Assembly (NCBI RefSeq): GCF_046530675.1
Contig: NZ_CP172558.1
Coordinates: 806,001 to 870,000, forward strand
Origin: Chitinibacter sp046530675
GTDB taxonomy: Bacteria > Pseudomonadota > Gammaproteobacteria > Burkholderiales > Chitinibacteraceae
DNA: 64,000 nucleotides
Reading direction: 5' to 3'
Below, piece by piece: positions 15,874-24,772 of this stretch. A program made the translations under genes and the position numbers. Below the pieces are notes generated by a model. That model made no database searches and was not told the origin of the DNA. It saw nothing but the letters and a program-made list of their open reading frames with translations. Numbering within the stretch: the stretch's first letter is position 1; each line of letters opens with the position of its first letter.

Positions 15874-18108
15874 TCAGCGAATGCCAACACCGGGGTCACC
15901 CGCAGTAATTCGCGCCTCCAGCGTGTTGTGGATCGTGCGCCACTGGTACGCAAAGAAACCAGGGTCACGACGAACCCCCGAAGTCATGAAGTTGGCCATG
16001 CTATTGACGTCGGCGCTGGCATAATGGCTCAAGCCCAGATTGTGACCCACCTCATGACTCAGCGTCATCCCGCTATCTTCGGGATGGCTTGAAGTACACG
16101 CGGAACGGAATGCGGCACGAGGCGGCATATCGTTTGCACCCGATTTCAGCGAAGAACCACTGCCTGTTGGAGAACATGGGCTGGTCGAGGTATAGCGACG
16201 CACCATGAACACATTCGAGAATACGGCACTCTGGTTTGGAATGATGCCATGGGTAAATGGTGTTTCCTGCTGGCGGTTGCTCGCCGAATCACCACTGCCG
16301 TCCAGATTCCAGTTGAACGTCAGCACACCGTTATCGACCCAGCTCACTGCGATATTGTACGGCGCGTAATTCCGGGTAATGCTGGCCGTGATCGCCGCAT
16401 TATCACTCATCAGATGCGTGATTTGCTCACCAGGGAAGGCCACATAGGAATAGGACAGTCGTACGGCTTTCGGACGCGTCACGATCAGACGCACCGCATC
16501 GACCACCACGCCATTGGCCCAGATTTGCAGATTGGTTTCACCGGCTTGCAAACCAGACAATGTCAGGCGATCAGTGCTACTGCCTGGCGTAACAAGCAGA
16601 CTCGCTACGGCCGGATTCTCCACGGTGTAATACAGCGCAGGCGCATTCGGGAAACGGTTCACCAGTAATGTTTCGTCGGCGCCCGTCGTACTGAGTAATT
16701 TGCTCTTGCCTGAGTTGAGCGAATAGCCGGGATCATACGCCAGCAGGTTGCTGTGATCAGACTCGATATCCCCATAAGCATTGACGGAAACCGTTTCGGT
16801 ACCACCCAGTTGCAACCACAGATCACTAGACCCCGCCACCCGGGCAAAGCCTTGCGTCGAACCGGCGTCATAGCGCACGGTGAACACATATTCCTTATCG
16901 GTCAGTAAAGCGAGCGGAGACGCTAGCGTCAGTGTCGTACCGGAATTCAGTGTAGTGGCTGCGCCATAAACGACTTCACCCGTATCCTTGCGGCTGACCT
17001 GCAAATAGATTTGGCGAGTGCTGCCACCCCAGGCCGTTTCTTTCACCTGAACTTTATTTACTTGAACCATCGCTGCCGGCATCGGCAACATTGCACGATC
17101 CACCTTGATCGTACGGCTCACACTTTGCCCCGGAGTCAGCGTCACCGAGCCGCCTTGCGACTCAAGCGGCCACAAGGCGTCGACATTGAGTGTCCGGGTC
17201 GGAATACCTTGCAACGGATCAAAAACCTGAACGTTCAAATCCATATTGGCAATAAAACCGCCATTATCGACGCTAGAGACCCAGCCATCTTTCACGCTGT
17301 ATTTAACGGAATATGAACCGGGCAGCTGGGTATTCAGATTGGACGACTCCAGCTTGATTTTGCCGGTCATGTCACCCTCTTCCAGATCCGTTGCGGTCAA
17401 TTTTGGATCGAATGCAGCGCCCACCGGCAGATATACCGTATTACCGGTCAGCCAGCCTTTGGTGCTATGAAAGATAGGGTAGTGATTGGTCTGTTTGGCA
17501 AAAGCCGGATCCTGAGTTGGCGCTGGCGTGCTCGATGGCGCAGCAGTCGGAACCAGAGCCGGGGTAGCCGTTGGAGCCGGAGTTGCAGTTGCAGTTGCAG
17601 TTGGCACTGGTGTCACTGTTGGCGTCGGAGCCGGCGTCGCGGTAGGGTTTGGTGTTGCAGTTGGCGTCGGAATCGGAGTCGCAGTCGGTTTTGGTGTTGC
17701 AGTTGGCGTCGGAATCGGAGTCGCAGTCGGTTTTGGTGTTGCTGTTGGCGTCGGAACCGGAGTCGCAGTCGGTTTTGGTGTTGCTGTTGGCGTCGGAACC
17801 GGAGTTGCAGTCGGTTTTGATGTTGCGGTCGGGGCGGGAGTCGATGTCGGTACAGCCGTTGGCACCGGGCTCGCAGTCACTGTGCCGCATACGCCCAGGT
17901 CTTTCCAGACGCCCCACTGTCCGGTCGTTCCCGGTACTTCGCCACGCGTCCACCATTTGGCTTCGTAGTTTTTCAGCTGATAGCTAACCACATTCTGGGC
18001 AACATAAATCGTCGTTGAATTCCAGCCTTGTGCGCAATTGGCCGCCATAGCGCCAGCGCCCATTCCTGACAGCAAAACAGCCAAAGTCGCTTGTTTGAAC
18101 ATATTCAT
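15874..18108 (-). CDS. Secreted chitin-binding metzincin-type metalloprotease
   Basis: 744 residues, start ATG 18108 behind AAGGG. Signal peptide ending AMAANC. Residues about 23-75 form a CBM5/12 chitin-binding module (WNSTTIYVAQNVVSY, KWWTRGEVPG, WGVWKDLGVC). About 80-205 is a Thr-Pro linker with four 14-residue repeats. A middle part of about 400 residues looks like beta-rich, immunoglobulin-like domains (GSYSVKYSVKDGWVSSVDNG). The C-terminus holds the zinc site MTLSHEVGHNLGLSHYASAD (HExxHxxGxxH, metzincin type) near residue 685, with a possible Met-turn (NFMTSG) after it. It probably attacks proteins attached to chitin or in a chitin-rich niche. The substrate is unknown. Confidence 0.85.
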   Translation of the reverse strand: MNMFKQATLAVLLSGMGAGAMAANCAQGWNSTTIYVAQNVVSYQLKNYEAKWWTRGEVPGTTGQWGVWKDLGVCGTVTASPVPTAVPTSTPAPTATSKPTATPVPTPTATPKPTATPVPTPTATPKPTATPIPTPTATPKPTATPIPTPTATPNPTATPAPTPTVTPVPTATATATPAPTATPALVPTAAPSSTPAPTQDPAFAKQTNHYPIFHSTKGWLTGNTVYLPVGAAFDPKLTATDLEEGDMTGKIKLESSNLNTQLPGSYSVKYSVKDGWVSSVDNGGFIANMDLNVQVFDPLQGIPTRTLNVDALWPLESQGGSVTLTPGQSVSRTIKVDRAMLPMPAAMVQVNKVQVKETAWGGSTRQIYLQVSRKDTGEVVYGAATTLNSGTTLTLASPLALLTDKEYVFTVRYDAGSTQGFARVAGSSDLWLQLGGTETVSVNAYGDIESDHSNLLAYDPGYSLNSGKSKLLSTTGADETLLVNRFPNAPALYYTVENPAVASLLVTPGSSTDRLTLSGLQAGETNLQIWANGVVVDAVRLIVTRPKAVRLSYSYVAFPGEQITHLMSDNAAITASITRNYAPYNIAVSWVDNGVLTFNWNLDGSGDSASNRQQETPFTHGIIPNQSAVFSNVFMVRRYTSTSPCSPTGSGSSLKSGANDMPPRAAFRSACTSSHPEDSGMTLSHEVGHNLGLSHYASADVNSMANFMTSGVRRDPGFFAYQWRTIHNTLEARITAGDPGVGIR
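17645..17812. repeat. Four 42-bp tandem repeats in the protease linker
   Basis: Unit of 42 bp encoding PTPTATPKPTATP-type 14-mers, units at 17645, 17687, 17729 and 17771 with a few substitutions. In-frame changes in unit number would only change linker length. Confidence 0.85.
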
Positions 18109-18219
18109 TCGCTAACCCTTTTATCCGTCCCGATCAATTAGGGAGTTTACCGACCCATAAAATCCTGGCGAATATTAGACTTTTCGAATAAACAAGGCAA
18201 GATAACTGGATCACACGGG

Positions 18220-18570
18220 CTAATTTCGGGGCAGCCACTGAATCACACTGATCGCCTGCTCCAGTCGTAGCAGTGCGGCTTGCTGCCGGGTCAGCTGCAT
18301 TTGCAAGGCTGCGCGTAACGACACGGCTCGCCCCGGCTCACCCTCGGCATTTTTCAAAGCGCGCGCAATCATTTGCGCATCGACTTCGGTAAAACGCGTC
18401 GCCAGCGCCAGCTCGACCACTTTGGCGCCGACCGGTTTGCGCTGCACCATTTCAAACTGAAACGCACGCTCGCCCTGCATCACAATAAATTGCTCGGAAC
18501 GCGGATCAAGCGCGCTGAGCAGATTTTCTGTCTCGGCAATGTCCTGACGAAGCTGGGCGGCGAGTGGCAC
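18220..18570 (-). CDS. Helical protein of unknown function
   Basis: About 116 residues from GTG 18570 (MPLAAQLRQDIAETENLLS), preceded by AGGAAA at good distance; the frame extends upstream into a 49-bp repeat, which I regard as non-coding. It is almost wholly helical with heptad-like leucines at both ends (AETENLLSALD; LTRQQAALLRLEQAISVIQ). No signal peptide or known domain. It could be a small chaperone-like or FlgN-like protein, but no flagellar gene is near. It follows the flavoprotein gene on the opposite side of a palindrome and has no clear operon partner. Confidence 0.55.
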   Translation of the reverse strand: MPLAAQLRQDIAETENLLSALDPRSEQFIVMQGERAFQFEMVQRKPVGAKVVELALATRFTEVDAQMIARALKNAEGEPGRAVSLRAALQMQLTRQQAALLRLEQAISVIQWLPRN

Positions 18571-18646
18571 GGGGTTTCCTGTGAATGAACAAACGATGTC
18601 GTTTTGATTTTTTGAATTTAGGCTTGCACCTGGCAAACAATCTAAA

Positions 18647-18695
18647 GGGTATGTCTCGACAAGCAATATTCAGACTAGCCTGACAAGATATACCC
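18647..18695. repeat. 49-bp palindromic element
   Basis: GGGTATGTC at one end and GATATACCC at the other, 49 bp, flanked by AAA on both sides. Lies 5 bp after the stop of the flavoprotein gene. Confidence 0.8.
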
Positions 18696-18700
18696 AAAGG

Positions 18701-19924
18701 TCAATGACTAATCCACTGCAAAATCCCCTGCGCCGCATGACGGCCGGTTGCAAAACACGCGGTCAGCAGGTAGCCGCCGGTGGGCGCTTCCCAGTCGATC
18801 ATTTCACCGGCGACAAAAACGCCGGGCATGGCTTTGAGCATCAAGCCGTCGTCGAGCGCGTCCCAGCGCACACCACCGGCGGTACTGATCGCTTCGTCAA
18901 TCGGGCGCGGTGCGATCAGCTTGATCGGCAATGATTTGATTGCTGCGGCGAGCTGATTAACATCCAAAAATTGCTCTTTTGACAGCACTTCATGCAATAA
19001 GGCCGCTTTTAAGCCTTCAATTTTGAGTTTTCGGCGCAAATGATTCGCCATCGAATCGGCACCACGTGGCTGCTCCAGCGCAACGATCACATCGTTCAAC
19101 GATTTTTGCGGCAGCAAATCGACGTATAAAGTCGCAAAACCCTGACTATTAATGGCTTCGCGTAAGTCATGCGATAGCGCGTAAATAAGGCTGCCTTCAA
19201 CACCGCCCTCGGTGACGACAAATTCGCCGACTTTCTTTACGCCATCAGCGCTTGCACCGGCAGCAACAGCTTTCAGCGGTGTTCCGGCGAATTTTTTCGC
19301 CAGAAACGGCGACCAGCCGACATCAAAACCGCAATTGGCCGCCTGCAATGGCGCAACTGCAACGCCTTTATCACTGAGCAGCGGCAGCCAACGACCGTCC
19401 GAGCCCAGCTTGGCCCAGCTAGCGCCACCGAGCGCGAGTAGCACGGCGTCAAACTGCCGCGTGATTTCGCCATCGGGCGTCGCAAACCTCAGCGCCCCAG
19501 CTTCACCCCAGCCCAGCCAGCGATGGCGCGGATGCACCGTGACGCCACTGGCTTTAAGCCGCGCCAGCCATGCACGCAGCAAGGGCGCGGCTTTCATTTC
19601 AGTGGGAAAAACGCGCCCCGACGTGCCAACAAAAGTCTGAATCCCCAGTCCATGCACCCAGTCGCGCACCGCTTCGCCGCCAAACTGATCCAGCATCGGC
19701 TTAAGCGCTGCAGCGGCCGCACCGTAACGAGCCAGAAACGGCTCGGCTGGCTCGGAATGCGTGATATTCATGCCGCCGACACCGGCGAGCAGAAATTTGC
19801 GACCGACCGACGGCATCGCGTCGAACACCTCAACCCGTACGCCAGCATTGCTCAGCACTTCTGCAGCCATCAGCCCGGCCGGGCCGCCGCCAATAATGGC
19901 GATGGATTGAGGATGTGTACTCAT
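18701..19924 (-). CDS. NAD(P)/FAD-dependent flavoprotein, BaiN/HI0933-like (TIGR03862-type)
   Basis: 407 residues from ATG 19924 (MSTHPQSIAIIGGGPAGLMA) with GGAAGG four bases upstream; a longer open frame reaches into the MITE and is ignored. FAD site IAIIGGGPAGLMAAEVL at residues 8-24, then the family motif GRKFLLAGVGGMNITHSEP, and near the C-terminus TGGYLLTACFATGRHAAQGI, which contacts flavin. Members are soluble flavoproteins whose reaction in proteobacteria is mostly unassigned. Monocistronic, with the MITE pair upstream. Confidence 0.85.
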   Translation of the reverse strand: MSTHPQSIAIIGGGPAGLMAAEVLSNAGVRVEVFDAMPSVGRKFLLAGVGGMNITHSEPAEPFLARYGAAAAALKPMLDQFGGEAVRDWVHGLGIQTFVGTSGRVFPTEMKAAPLLRAWLARLKASGVTVHPRHRWLGWGEAGALRFATPDGEITRQFDAVLLALGGASWAKLGSDGRWLPLLSDKGVAVAPLQAANCGFDVGWSPFLAKKFAGTPLKAVAAGASADGVKKVGEFVVTEGGVEGSLIYALSHDLREAINSQGFATLYVDLLPQKSLNDVIVALEQPRGADSMANHLRRKLKIEGLKAALLHEVLSKEQFLDVNQLAAAIKSLPIKLIAPRPIDEAISTAGGVRWDALDDGLMLKAMPGVFVAGEMIDWEAPTGGYLLTACFATGRHAAQGILQWISH

Positions 19925-20012
19925 AAGACCTTCCACTAAAAACAGATACAAACAAAAAATGGGGGGTTTACCCCGGCAAGCATCAATATCTACACAATTT
20001 TTCGCATTTGTT

Positions 20013-20033
20013 CCCCCTTTCAACGAAAGGGGG
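20013..20033. repeat. Short perfect palindrome next to MITE 1
   Basis: CCCCCTTT CAACG AAAGGGGG, 21 bp. Related C/G-block hairpins recur between the two MITEs (around 20305-20395), where GGGGGATTT and GCACTATTT arms nest. Worn intergenic repeat of unknown class. Confidence 0.6.
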
Positions 20034-20034
20034 C

Positions 20035-20304
20035 TAGGCTCTGTTGACGTTTGGTTTACGGTCGCGCTGGCGCGATTTTTGTGACGAATCAAGGCATTGA
20101 CTGCGAGGCATAGTCATTCTATGTGAGCAGGCAATAACGCAGAGTCGTCACAAAAAGCGCCCAGCCCGGAGGGTTTGGCTGTTTTTGGCCTGACACTGCG
20201 TTGCAAAACCTTCATATAGAACGACTATATATCAGGCTTTGCGCCTTGTTTCAGGCCAAAACCAGCACAAATGCGACTCGCAAACCAAACGTCAACAGAG
20301 CCTA
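20035..20304 (+). mobile_element. MITE copy 1, 266 bp plus TA duplication
   Basis: Core 20037-20302 starts GGCTCTGTTGACGTTTGGTTT and ends with its near-complement ending CAGAGCC; TA lies on both outer sides. Two internal half-palindromes each carry an ATAGTCATTCTATGTGA-type loop. No coding capacity. It is inserted between a C-block palindrome and a G-block sequence. TA duplications and non-coding palindromic structure fit an IS630/mariner-type MITE. Confidence 0.85.
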
Positions 20305-20469
20305 GGGGGGATTTCTGCACTATTTGAGTGATTTTAACTGCTGAAATAGTGCCAAATCCCCCTTAATCCCCCTTTGATAAAGGGGAAAACTGTTGAAGTG
20401 GCTCTTAATTTTGCGGTTTTGAATCCACCCGCAGCGTTGTGTAGAAACTCATGCCCAGCAAAGAGGGAA
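20305..20469. other. Spacer between two MITEs
   Basis: 165 bp with nested palindromes (GCACTATTT at about 20317 with AAATAGTGC about 20 bp on; CCCCTTT GAT AAAGGGG near 20370-20390). No gene seen. Confidence 0.5.
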
Positions 20470-20737
20470 TAGGCTCTGTTGACGTTTGGTTTGCGAGTCG
20501 CGTTTGAGCTGGTTTTGGCCTAAAACAAGGCGCAAAGCCTGCTGCATAGTCATTCTATGTGAAGGTTTTGCAACGCAGTGTCAGGCCAAAACAGCCAAAC
20601 CCGTAGGGCTGGGCGCTTTTCGCGGCGACTCTGCGTTGTTCCGTGCTTACATAGCTGGCTATGCCTCGCACGCAACGTCTTGATTCGCCGCGAAAATCGC
20701 GCCAGCGCGACCGTAAACCAAACGTCAACAGAGCCTA
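20470..20737 (-). mobile_element. MITE copy 2, inverted relative to copy 1
   Basis: Core 20472-20735, same ends and TA flanks, reading in the opposite orientation to copy 1 and more diverged inside. It sits 12 bp before the slyX stop codon. Copies 1 and 2 in opposite orientation could form a 700-bp hairpin. Confidence 0.85.
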
Positions 20738-20749
20738 GTCATTACCGGG

Positions 20750-20968
20750 TTAATAATGCGGCGGGATTTCGTCAAACAGGCTGCGCGGCGATTGCTGATC
20801 GGGGCTGGCCTGATTTTGCTGCAGCATTCGCAATTCGCTCGCGAGCTGGTCGATCTGCAGTTGCTGACGCGCAATAATCGCGTTCAGTTCGTCAAGCAGA
20901 TCGTCCTGCAAAGCCAGCCTGATTTCCAGCTCTTCAATCCTTTGCTCGGTGGCTTTAGGCTCGTCCAT
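20750..20968 (-). CDS. slyX: SlyX family protein
   Basis: 72 residues from ATG 20968 (MDEPKATEQRIEELEIRLAL), with GGAGATC seven bases upstream; another ATG three bases earlier is possible. The protein is one long coiled coil (RIEELEIRLALQDDLLDELN) followed by the typical SlyX tail ending FDEIPPHY. Function is not known; the name comes from position next to slyD in enterics. slyD is not here. A MITE has landed 12 bp past its stop. Confidence 0.9.
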   Translation of the reverse strand: MDEPKATEQRIEELEIRLALQDDLLDELNAIIARQQLQIDQLASELRMLQQNQASPDQQSPRSLFDEIPPHY

Positions 20969-21035
20969 CATTGATCTCCGTCGCGCGGCAAAATGCGCGC
21001 GGGGCGTCATTATCGCCTGAATGCGCGCCGTGGGG

Positions 21036-21092
21036 CTAGCTGCTGTCGCCATGAGTTTTGCGAACCATAAAACTCATGGCGACAGCAGCTAG
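21036..21092. repeat. Perfect 24-bp inverted repeat (long hairpin)
   Basis: Arm 21036-21059 starts CTAGCTGCTGTCGCCATGAG and its exact complement is 21069-21092, with a 9-base loop. GGGG at 21032-21035 and CCCC at 21098-21101 may extend the stem. No T-tract follows, so it is not an ordinary terminator. It lies in the divergent space between slyX and the DUF2845 gene. Confidence 0.9.
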
Positions 21093-21232
21093 TTAAGTCC
21101 CCACAAACCAAACTGAATCGGCGGACGTGGAACCTTTTCCCCTCTTACACATTGATTTTATTTGCGCCACTTTTCAGCCATGATACAAGGAAGTCGCTTG
21201 CGAACCGCAAGAACAAACTCATGGGTATTAGT

Positions 21233-21574
21233 ATGAAAATCAATACTAGCAAGGCATTGAAACACATACTGCTATGCGGTATTTTCAGCATCCCGTGCCT
21301 GACGGCTCAGGCCGAAACCAATTTCCGCTGCGGCAATTATGTGATCGGTGCTGGCAATACGATGAACGAAATTGTCGCCCGCTGCGGCGAACCGGCGCAG
21401 CGCCGCGATTATTACAAATCCCCGGTCTATCACGACTATTACGGCTATCGCTACCTGCATGAGCAGGAAGTCACCGAGTGGGTCTACAACTACGGACCGG
21501 ACAAATTCATGGTGCAGCTGCGCTTTCTGAACGGCGAACTACAGGACGTCGAAACGCTGGGTTATGGGTATTAG
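21233..21574 (+). CDS. DUF2845 family periplasmic protein
   Basis: 113 residues from ATG 21233 (MKINTSKALKHILLCGIF); ATG 21221 would add four residues, and neither has a good Shine-Dalgarno. Signal peptide ends in CLTAQAE. The mature part has FRCGNYVIGAGNTMNEIVAR and CGEP early on, then a Tyr-rich stretch (YYKSPVYHDYYGYRYLHEQE) and ends WVYNYGPDKFMVQLRFLNGE plus a short tail. This is the DUF2845 pattern; such proteins are often paired in the outer envelope with no known function. The first 49 bp around the start also match the ends and length of the palindromic element, which may be chance. Confidence 0.75.
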   Translation: MKINTSKALKHILLCGIFSIPCLTAQAETNFRCGNYVIGAGNTMNEIVARCGEPAQRRDYYKSPVYHDYYGYRYLHEQEVTEWVYNYGPDKFMVQLRFLNGELQDVETLGYGY

Positions 21575-21757
21575 CCAGAAGCAATCACTTCGGAGCCCAT
21601 CATCGTACCCTTGGTGACTTCATGCCGAGTAAAATCTGACGGAAGCAATTGACAATGGTAAGCTTTGCGTAAATTGTGTTTTAGGGGCAGGGCAAGCTCC
21701 TATTACTAAAAACGCAGAATGCTTGCCAATTGAACTGATTACTCGATAAGGAATACG

Positions 21758-22912
21758 ATGTTTACAAAATACGCCGTTGCAATCAGCGCACTTGCGACGC
21801 TAAGTGTTGCCGCAGAACAGCCGCCACTACGTGCTGATTTGAATGAAAAAGTGTATATGCTGCAAGTCGACAAGAATTTTCTGGGCATTTCAGTCGAGCT
21901 GGAAACTACGGTGTTCAAACCGGATGGTGATGGGCCATTTCCTTTGGTCGTTATCAATGAAGGAAAAAGCTTTGGCAATCCGGCTTTTCAGCCTCGCGCA
22001 CGTTACAGCGTCTTGGCTGAAGAGTTGGTCGCACGCGGTTATGCCGTCGCTTTGCCAATGCCACGCGGATTTAGCAATTCGAATGGCTCGTTTACCGATT
22101 ATGGCTGTCAAATCGATCATGTAGCTCAAAAACAGGGCGCGGATCTTCGCAGAGTAATTAATGAACTCAAAAAACAGCCGTATATCAATGCCGATAAAAT
22201 CATTGTCGCCGGTCAATCCTACGGTGGCGTGAACACACTAGCGACTGTCGCCGAGCCGATTGCTGGCGTACAGTTGGCGCTCAATTTTGCGGGTGGCGTC
22301 AAATATATGTCGACTAGTCCGTCGGACACGATATGCGACTGGCAAAAGTCACTGGTTTCAGCAATGGGCAATCTGGGCGAAAAAACGCAAGTCGAATCGA
22401 TCTGGTTCTATGGCAAAAATGATTCACTATTTCCACCCGAGCTAGCGACCCAAATGCACGCGGCTTATACCCAGCATGGCGCAAAATCTCAGTTGATCCA
22501 ATATGGCGATTTCAGAACAGACGCACATGCAATGTTTGGTACGCTAGAGGGATTCCAGCAGATTTGGTGGAGTAAGTTAAGCCCGATTTTGCAAACAAAC
22601 GGTTTTCCGACCGAAAGAAAATATCCGCCACAAGCCAATGCGGTAAAGCCTAGCGGATATGCCAAGATCGATGAAGTCGACAAGTTACCTGCGGTCGTGA
22701 GCTCTGCTTGTCGGGACAAATATACCCAGATCATTCAGGAAGGCGTTTTACCGCGTGCGATTGCTTTCTCGGTCGAAGGTAATTGCGGCTGGCAAAGTGA
22801 TTACGATGATCCGGCATTCTGGGCAATCACTGCCTGCAAAAGCATTTCAAAATCGCAAAACTGCCAGTTGTATGCAATTGATAATGCAGTCGTTTGGCCT
22901 GTAAAAAATTAA
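21758..22912 (+). CDS. Secreted alpha/beta hydrolase (dienelactone-hydrolase-like)
   Basis: 384 residues, start ATG 21758 after AAGGAATACG. Signal peptide of about 19 residues (KYAVAISALATLSVAAEQ). The hydrolase core has the oxyanion strand FPLVVINEGKS, the nucleophile elbow VAGQSYGGVNTLA (Ser about residue 151), a candidate acid in WFYGKNDSLFPPE and a candidate His in RTDAHAMFGT. A C-terminal 90-residue extension has paired cysteines and ends with CQLYAIDNAVVWPV, similar in style to small stress-protein repeats. The substrate is unknown. Alone in its region. Confidence 0.7.
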   Translation: MFTKYAVAISALATLSVAAEQPPLRADLNEKVYMLQVDKNFLGISVELETTVFKPDGDGPFPLVVINEGKSFGNPAFQPRARYSVLAEELVARGYAVALPMPRGFSNSNGSFTDYGCQIDHVAQKQGADLRRVINELKKQPYINADKIIVAGQSYGGVNTLATVAEPIAGVQLALNFAGGVKYMSTSPSDTICDWQKSLVSAMGNLGEKTQVESIWFYGKNDSLFPPELATQMHAAYTQHGAKSQLIQYGDFRTDAHAMFGTLEGFQQIWWSKLSPILQTNGFPTERKYPPQANAVKPSGYAKIDEVDKLPAVVSSACRDKYTQIIQEGVLPRAIAFSVEGNCGWQSDYDDPAFWAITACKSISKSQNCQLYAIDNAVVWPVKN

Positions 22913-23014
22913 GCGTATTCAGTGCGCCGAGTGTGTGATCCACTTTCGGCACACTTTGATGCTCTTTCTGAGTCGATTTGAAACCCGAGTTTACCCATCC
23001 ATGGCCAAACAGGC

Positions 23015-23506
23015 TTAGTCGGGGCGAGCTAATTGAATCGCCAAACCTGTGGCTTGTGATAATTGCTCGACCATCGCTTGCGCTTTGATCAGATGATTCG
23101 CGCTCGCTGGCCAGTTGGCGAATGCAAAGCGCTCGACCTGTTCGGCATCGTCTTTGATGCCGCAAACGATCAGCCAGATCGTGTCTTTGCGAAACAGATT
23201 CGGGTCTTGTTCGAGGCGGATTTCGCTGAATGCGCTCACCGGTGCACTGATTTTCCGGATCGGGATCAGGCCGAACAGCATCGTGCGACGCTCGAACACC
23301 CCGCCATTTTCGGGCAAAAATCGCTGCTCGCTCGGCAGCGCCCAGAACAGCGCCATTCCCGCCAGAATCGAATAGTAAAACAGACCATAAAAATGGTTTT
23401 CAAACTGGTCCGACAGCACCAGCGGCTTGCCCCACCACGCCAGCGCGAGTAAGGCGATGCCCGACAGCCACCAGATCGGGCTGCTGGTCGTGCGATGGAT
23501 AATCAT
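23015..23506 (-). CDS. Inner-membrane protein of unknown function
   Basis: 163 residues, ATG 23506. Two predicted membrane helices (WWLSGIALLALAWWG about 12-28; FYGLFYYSILAGMALFWAL about 40-58) and then a soluble domain of about 100 residues with strands such as MLFGLIPIRKISAPVSAF and IWLIVCGIKDD. The shape is like bacterial PH-domain-like membrane proteins, but I see no defining motif. It lies between the hydrolase gene (convergent) and pyrC (same direction). Confidence 0.6.
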   Translation of the reverse strand: MIIHRTTSSPIWWLSGIALLALAWWGKPLVLSDQFENHFYGLFYYSILAGMALFWALPSEQRFLPENGGVFERRTMLFGLIPIRKISAPVSAFSEIRLEQDPNLFRKDTIWLIVCGIKDDAEQVERFAFANWPASANHLIKAQAMVEQLSQATGLAIQLARPD

Positions 23507-23517
23507 ATTATTCCTAG

Positions 23518-23566
23518 GGGTATTGACGCAAAAGCCAGTACTGATTTTGCCTTGATACAGATACTG
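23518..23566. repeat. 49-bp palindromic element
   Basis: Starts GGGTATTGACG, core AAAAGCCAG, ends AGATACTG; one end degenerate, exact length kept. Lies 12 bp upstream of the membrane-protein start. Confidence 0.65.
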
Positions 23567-23666
23567 ACTCAGGGTATTTATTCTGCCGGAGCGGACTCAC
23601 CGAATGCCGCACATGCCAACGCATGCAATCTGATCAGCATTCGCGGGCGAGCCCGCTCCGACGAAC

Positions 23667-24704
23667 TTAATCCTGCAAGCGCCAAGCGATGGTTTCACCG
23701 GCGCGCAATGGCACAACGGTACTGTCACCGAATTGATATTCGGCAGGCACAGTCCATTCCTCTTTGACCAAGGTGACTTTTTCCGTACTCACCGGCAGGC
23801 CGTAGAAAGTCGGGCCATTGATGCTGGCGAACGCTTCGAGCTGATCGAGCGCGCCAGCGGCGTCAAATGCTTCGGCGTACAGCGGCAAGGCGGCGTGCGC
23901 GGTATACATGCCGGCGCAACCGCAACTGGTTTCCTTGGTGTGCTTGGCGTGCGGCGCGCTGTCGGTGCCGAGGAAGAATTTGTTCGAGCCCGAAGTCACC
24001 GCCTTGATCAAAGCTTGGCGGTGGATTTCGCGTTTTAGCACCGGCAGACAATACAGATGCGGGCGAATCCCACCAACGAGCATCGCGTTGCGGTTCATCA
24101 GCAAGTGATGCGCAGTCACGCTCGCAGCGACATTGGCTGGCGCGGCGGCGACAAATTCAGCAGCGTCCTTGGTCGTGATGTGCTCGAAAACGACTTTCAG
24201 CTTCGGGAAACGCGCGAGCAGCGGCGCCATGATGCGCTCGATAAACACCGCTTCGCGGTCAAAAATGTCGATCTCAGCATCGACCACTTCGCCGTGCACC
24301 AAGAACGGCAGGCCGACTTCTTCCATTTTGGCGATCGTCGGCAGCACCTTGTTGATGTCGGTGCAACCCGCGTCCGAATTGGTCGTCGCGCCCGCCGGAT
24401 ACAGCTTCACGCCGTGAACGAAGCCGCTGTTTTTTGCGGCAACAATGTCATCCGGCGTCGTATTGTCGGTCAGATACAGCGTCATCAAAGGCTGAAACGA
24501 CATCCCGGCTGGCAGCGCGGCCAGAATCCGGTCGCGGTATTCACCGGCGAGCGTCACATTGGTCACCGGCGGTTTCAGGTTCGGCATCACAATCGCGCGG
24601 CCAAATTCGCGGGCGGTGTGCGGCAATACGCTGGCCAGACCTGCGCCATCGCGCAAGTGCAGATGCCAGTCGTCAGGGCGTAAAATCGTTAATGTTTGGG
24701 ACAT
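23667..24704 (-). CDS. pyrC: Dihydroorotase, class II
   Basis: 345 residues, start ATG 24704 (MSQTLTILRPDDWHLHLRDG). Metal ligands are visible: HLHLRDG (His 14 and 16 region), the carboxylated lysine in VHGVKLYPAGATTNSDAG, His in FLVHGEV, His in VFEHITT, and the catalytic Asp in FFLGTDSAPHAKH. It closes carbamoyl-aspartate to dihydroorotate in pyrimidine synthesis. The tusA gene lies upstream in the same direction, separated by a 49-bp element. Confidence 0.97.
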   Translation of the reverse strand: MSQTLTILRPDDWHLHLRDGAGLASVLPHTAREFGRAIVMPNLKPPVTNVTLAGEYRDRILAALPAGMSFQPLMTLYLTDNTTPDDIVAAKNSGFVHGVKLYPAGATTNSDAGCTDINKVLPTIAKMEEVGLPFLVHGEVVDAEIDIFDREAVFIERIMAPLLARFPKLKVVFEHITTKDAAEFVAAAPANVAASVTAHHLLMNRNAMLVGGIRPHLYCLPVLKREIHRQALIKAVTSGSNKFFLGTDSAPHAKHTKETSCGCAGMYTAHAALPLYAEAFDAAGALDQLEAFASINGPTFYGLPVSTEKVTLVKEEWTVPAEYQFGDSTVVPLRAGETIAWRLQD

Positions 24705-24721
24705 TCAGGCTTCCTCATCAG

Positions 24722-24770
24722 GGGTATTGCCGTAAAAGCCATATAAAATAATGGCTTTCGACACATACAT
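24722..24770. repeat. 49-bp palindromic element
   Basis: Starts GGGTATTGCC, inner arms AAGCCATA and ATGGCTT, ends CATACAT. Sits between tusA (stop 2 bp away) and pyrC. Confidence 0.7.
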
Positions 24771-24772
24771 CA

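Noticed and set aside
21223..21271. GGGTAT and ATACTG 49 bp apart over the DUF2845 start
   Set aside because: Ends fit but the inside shows no family core; could be real but unsupported.
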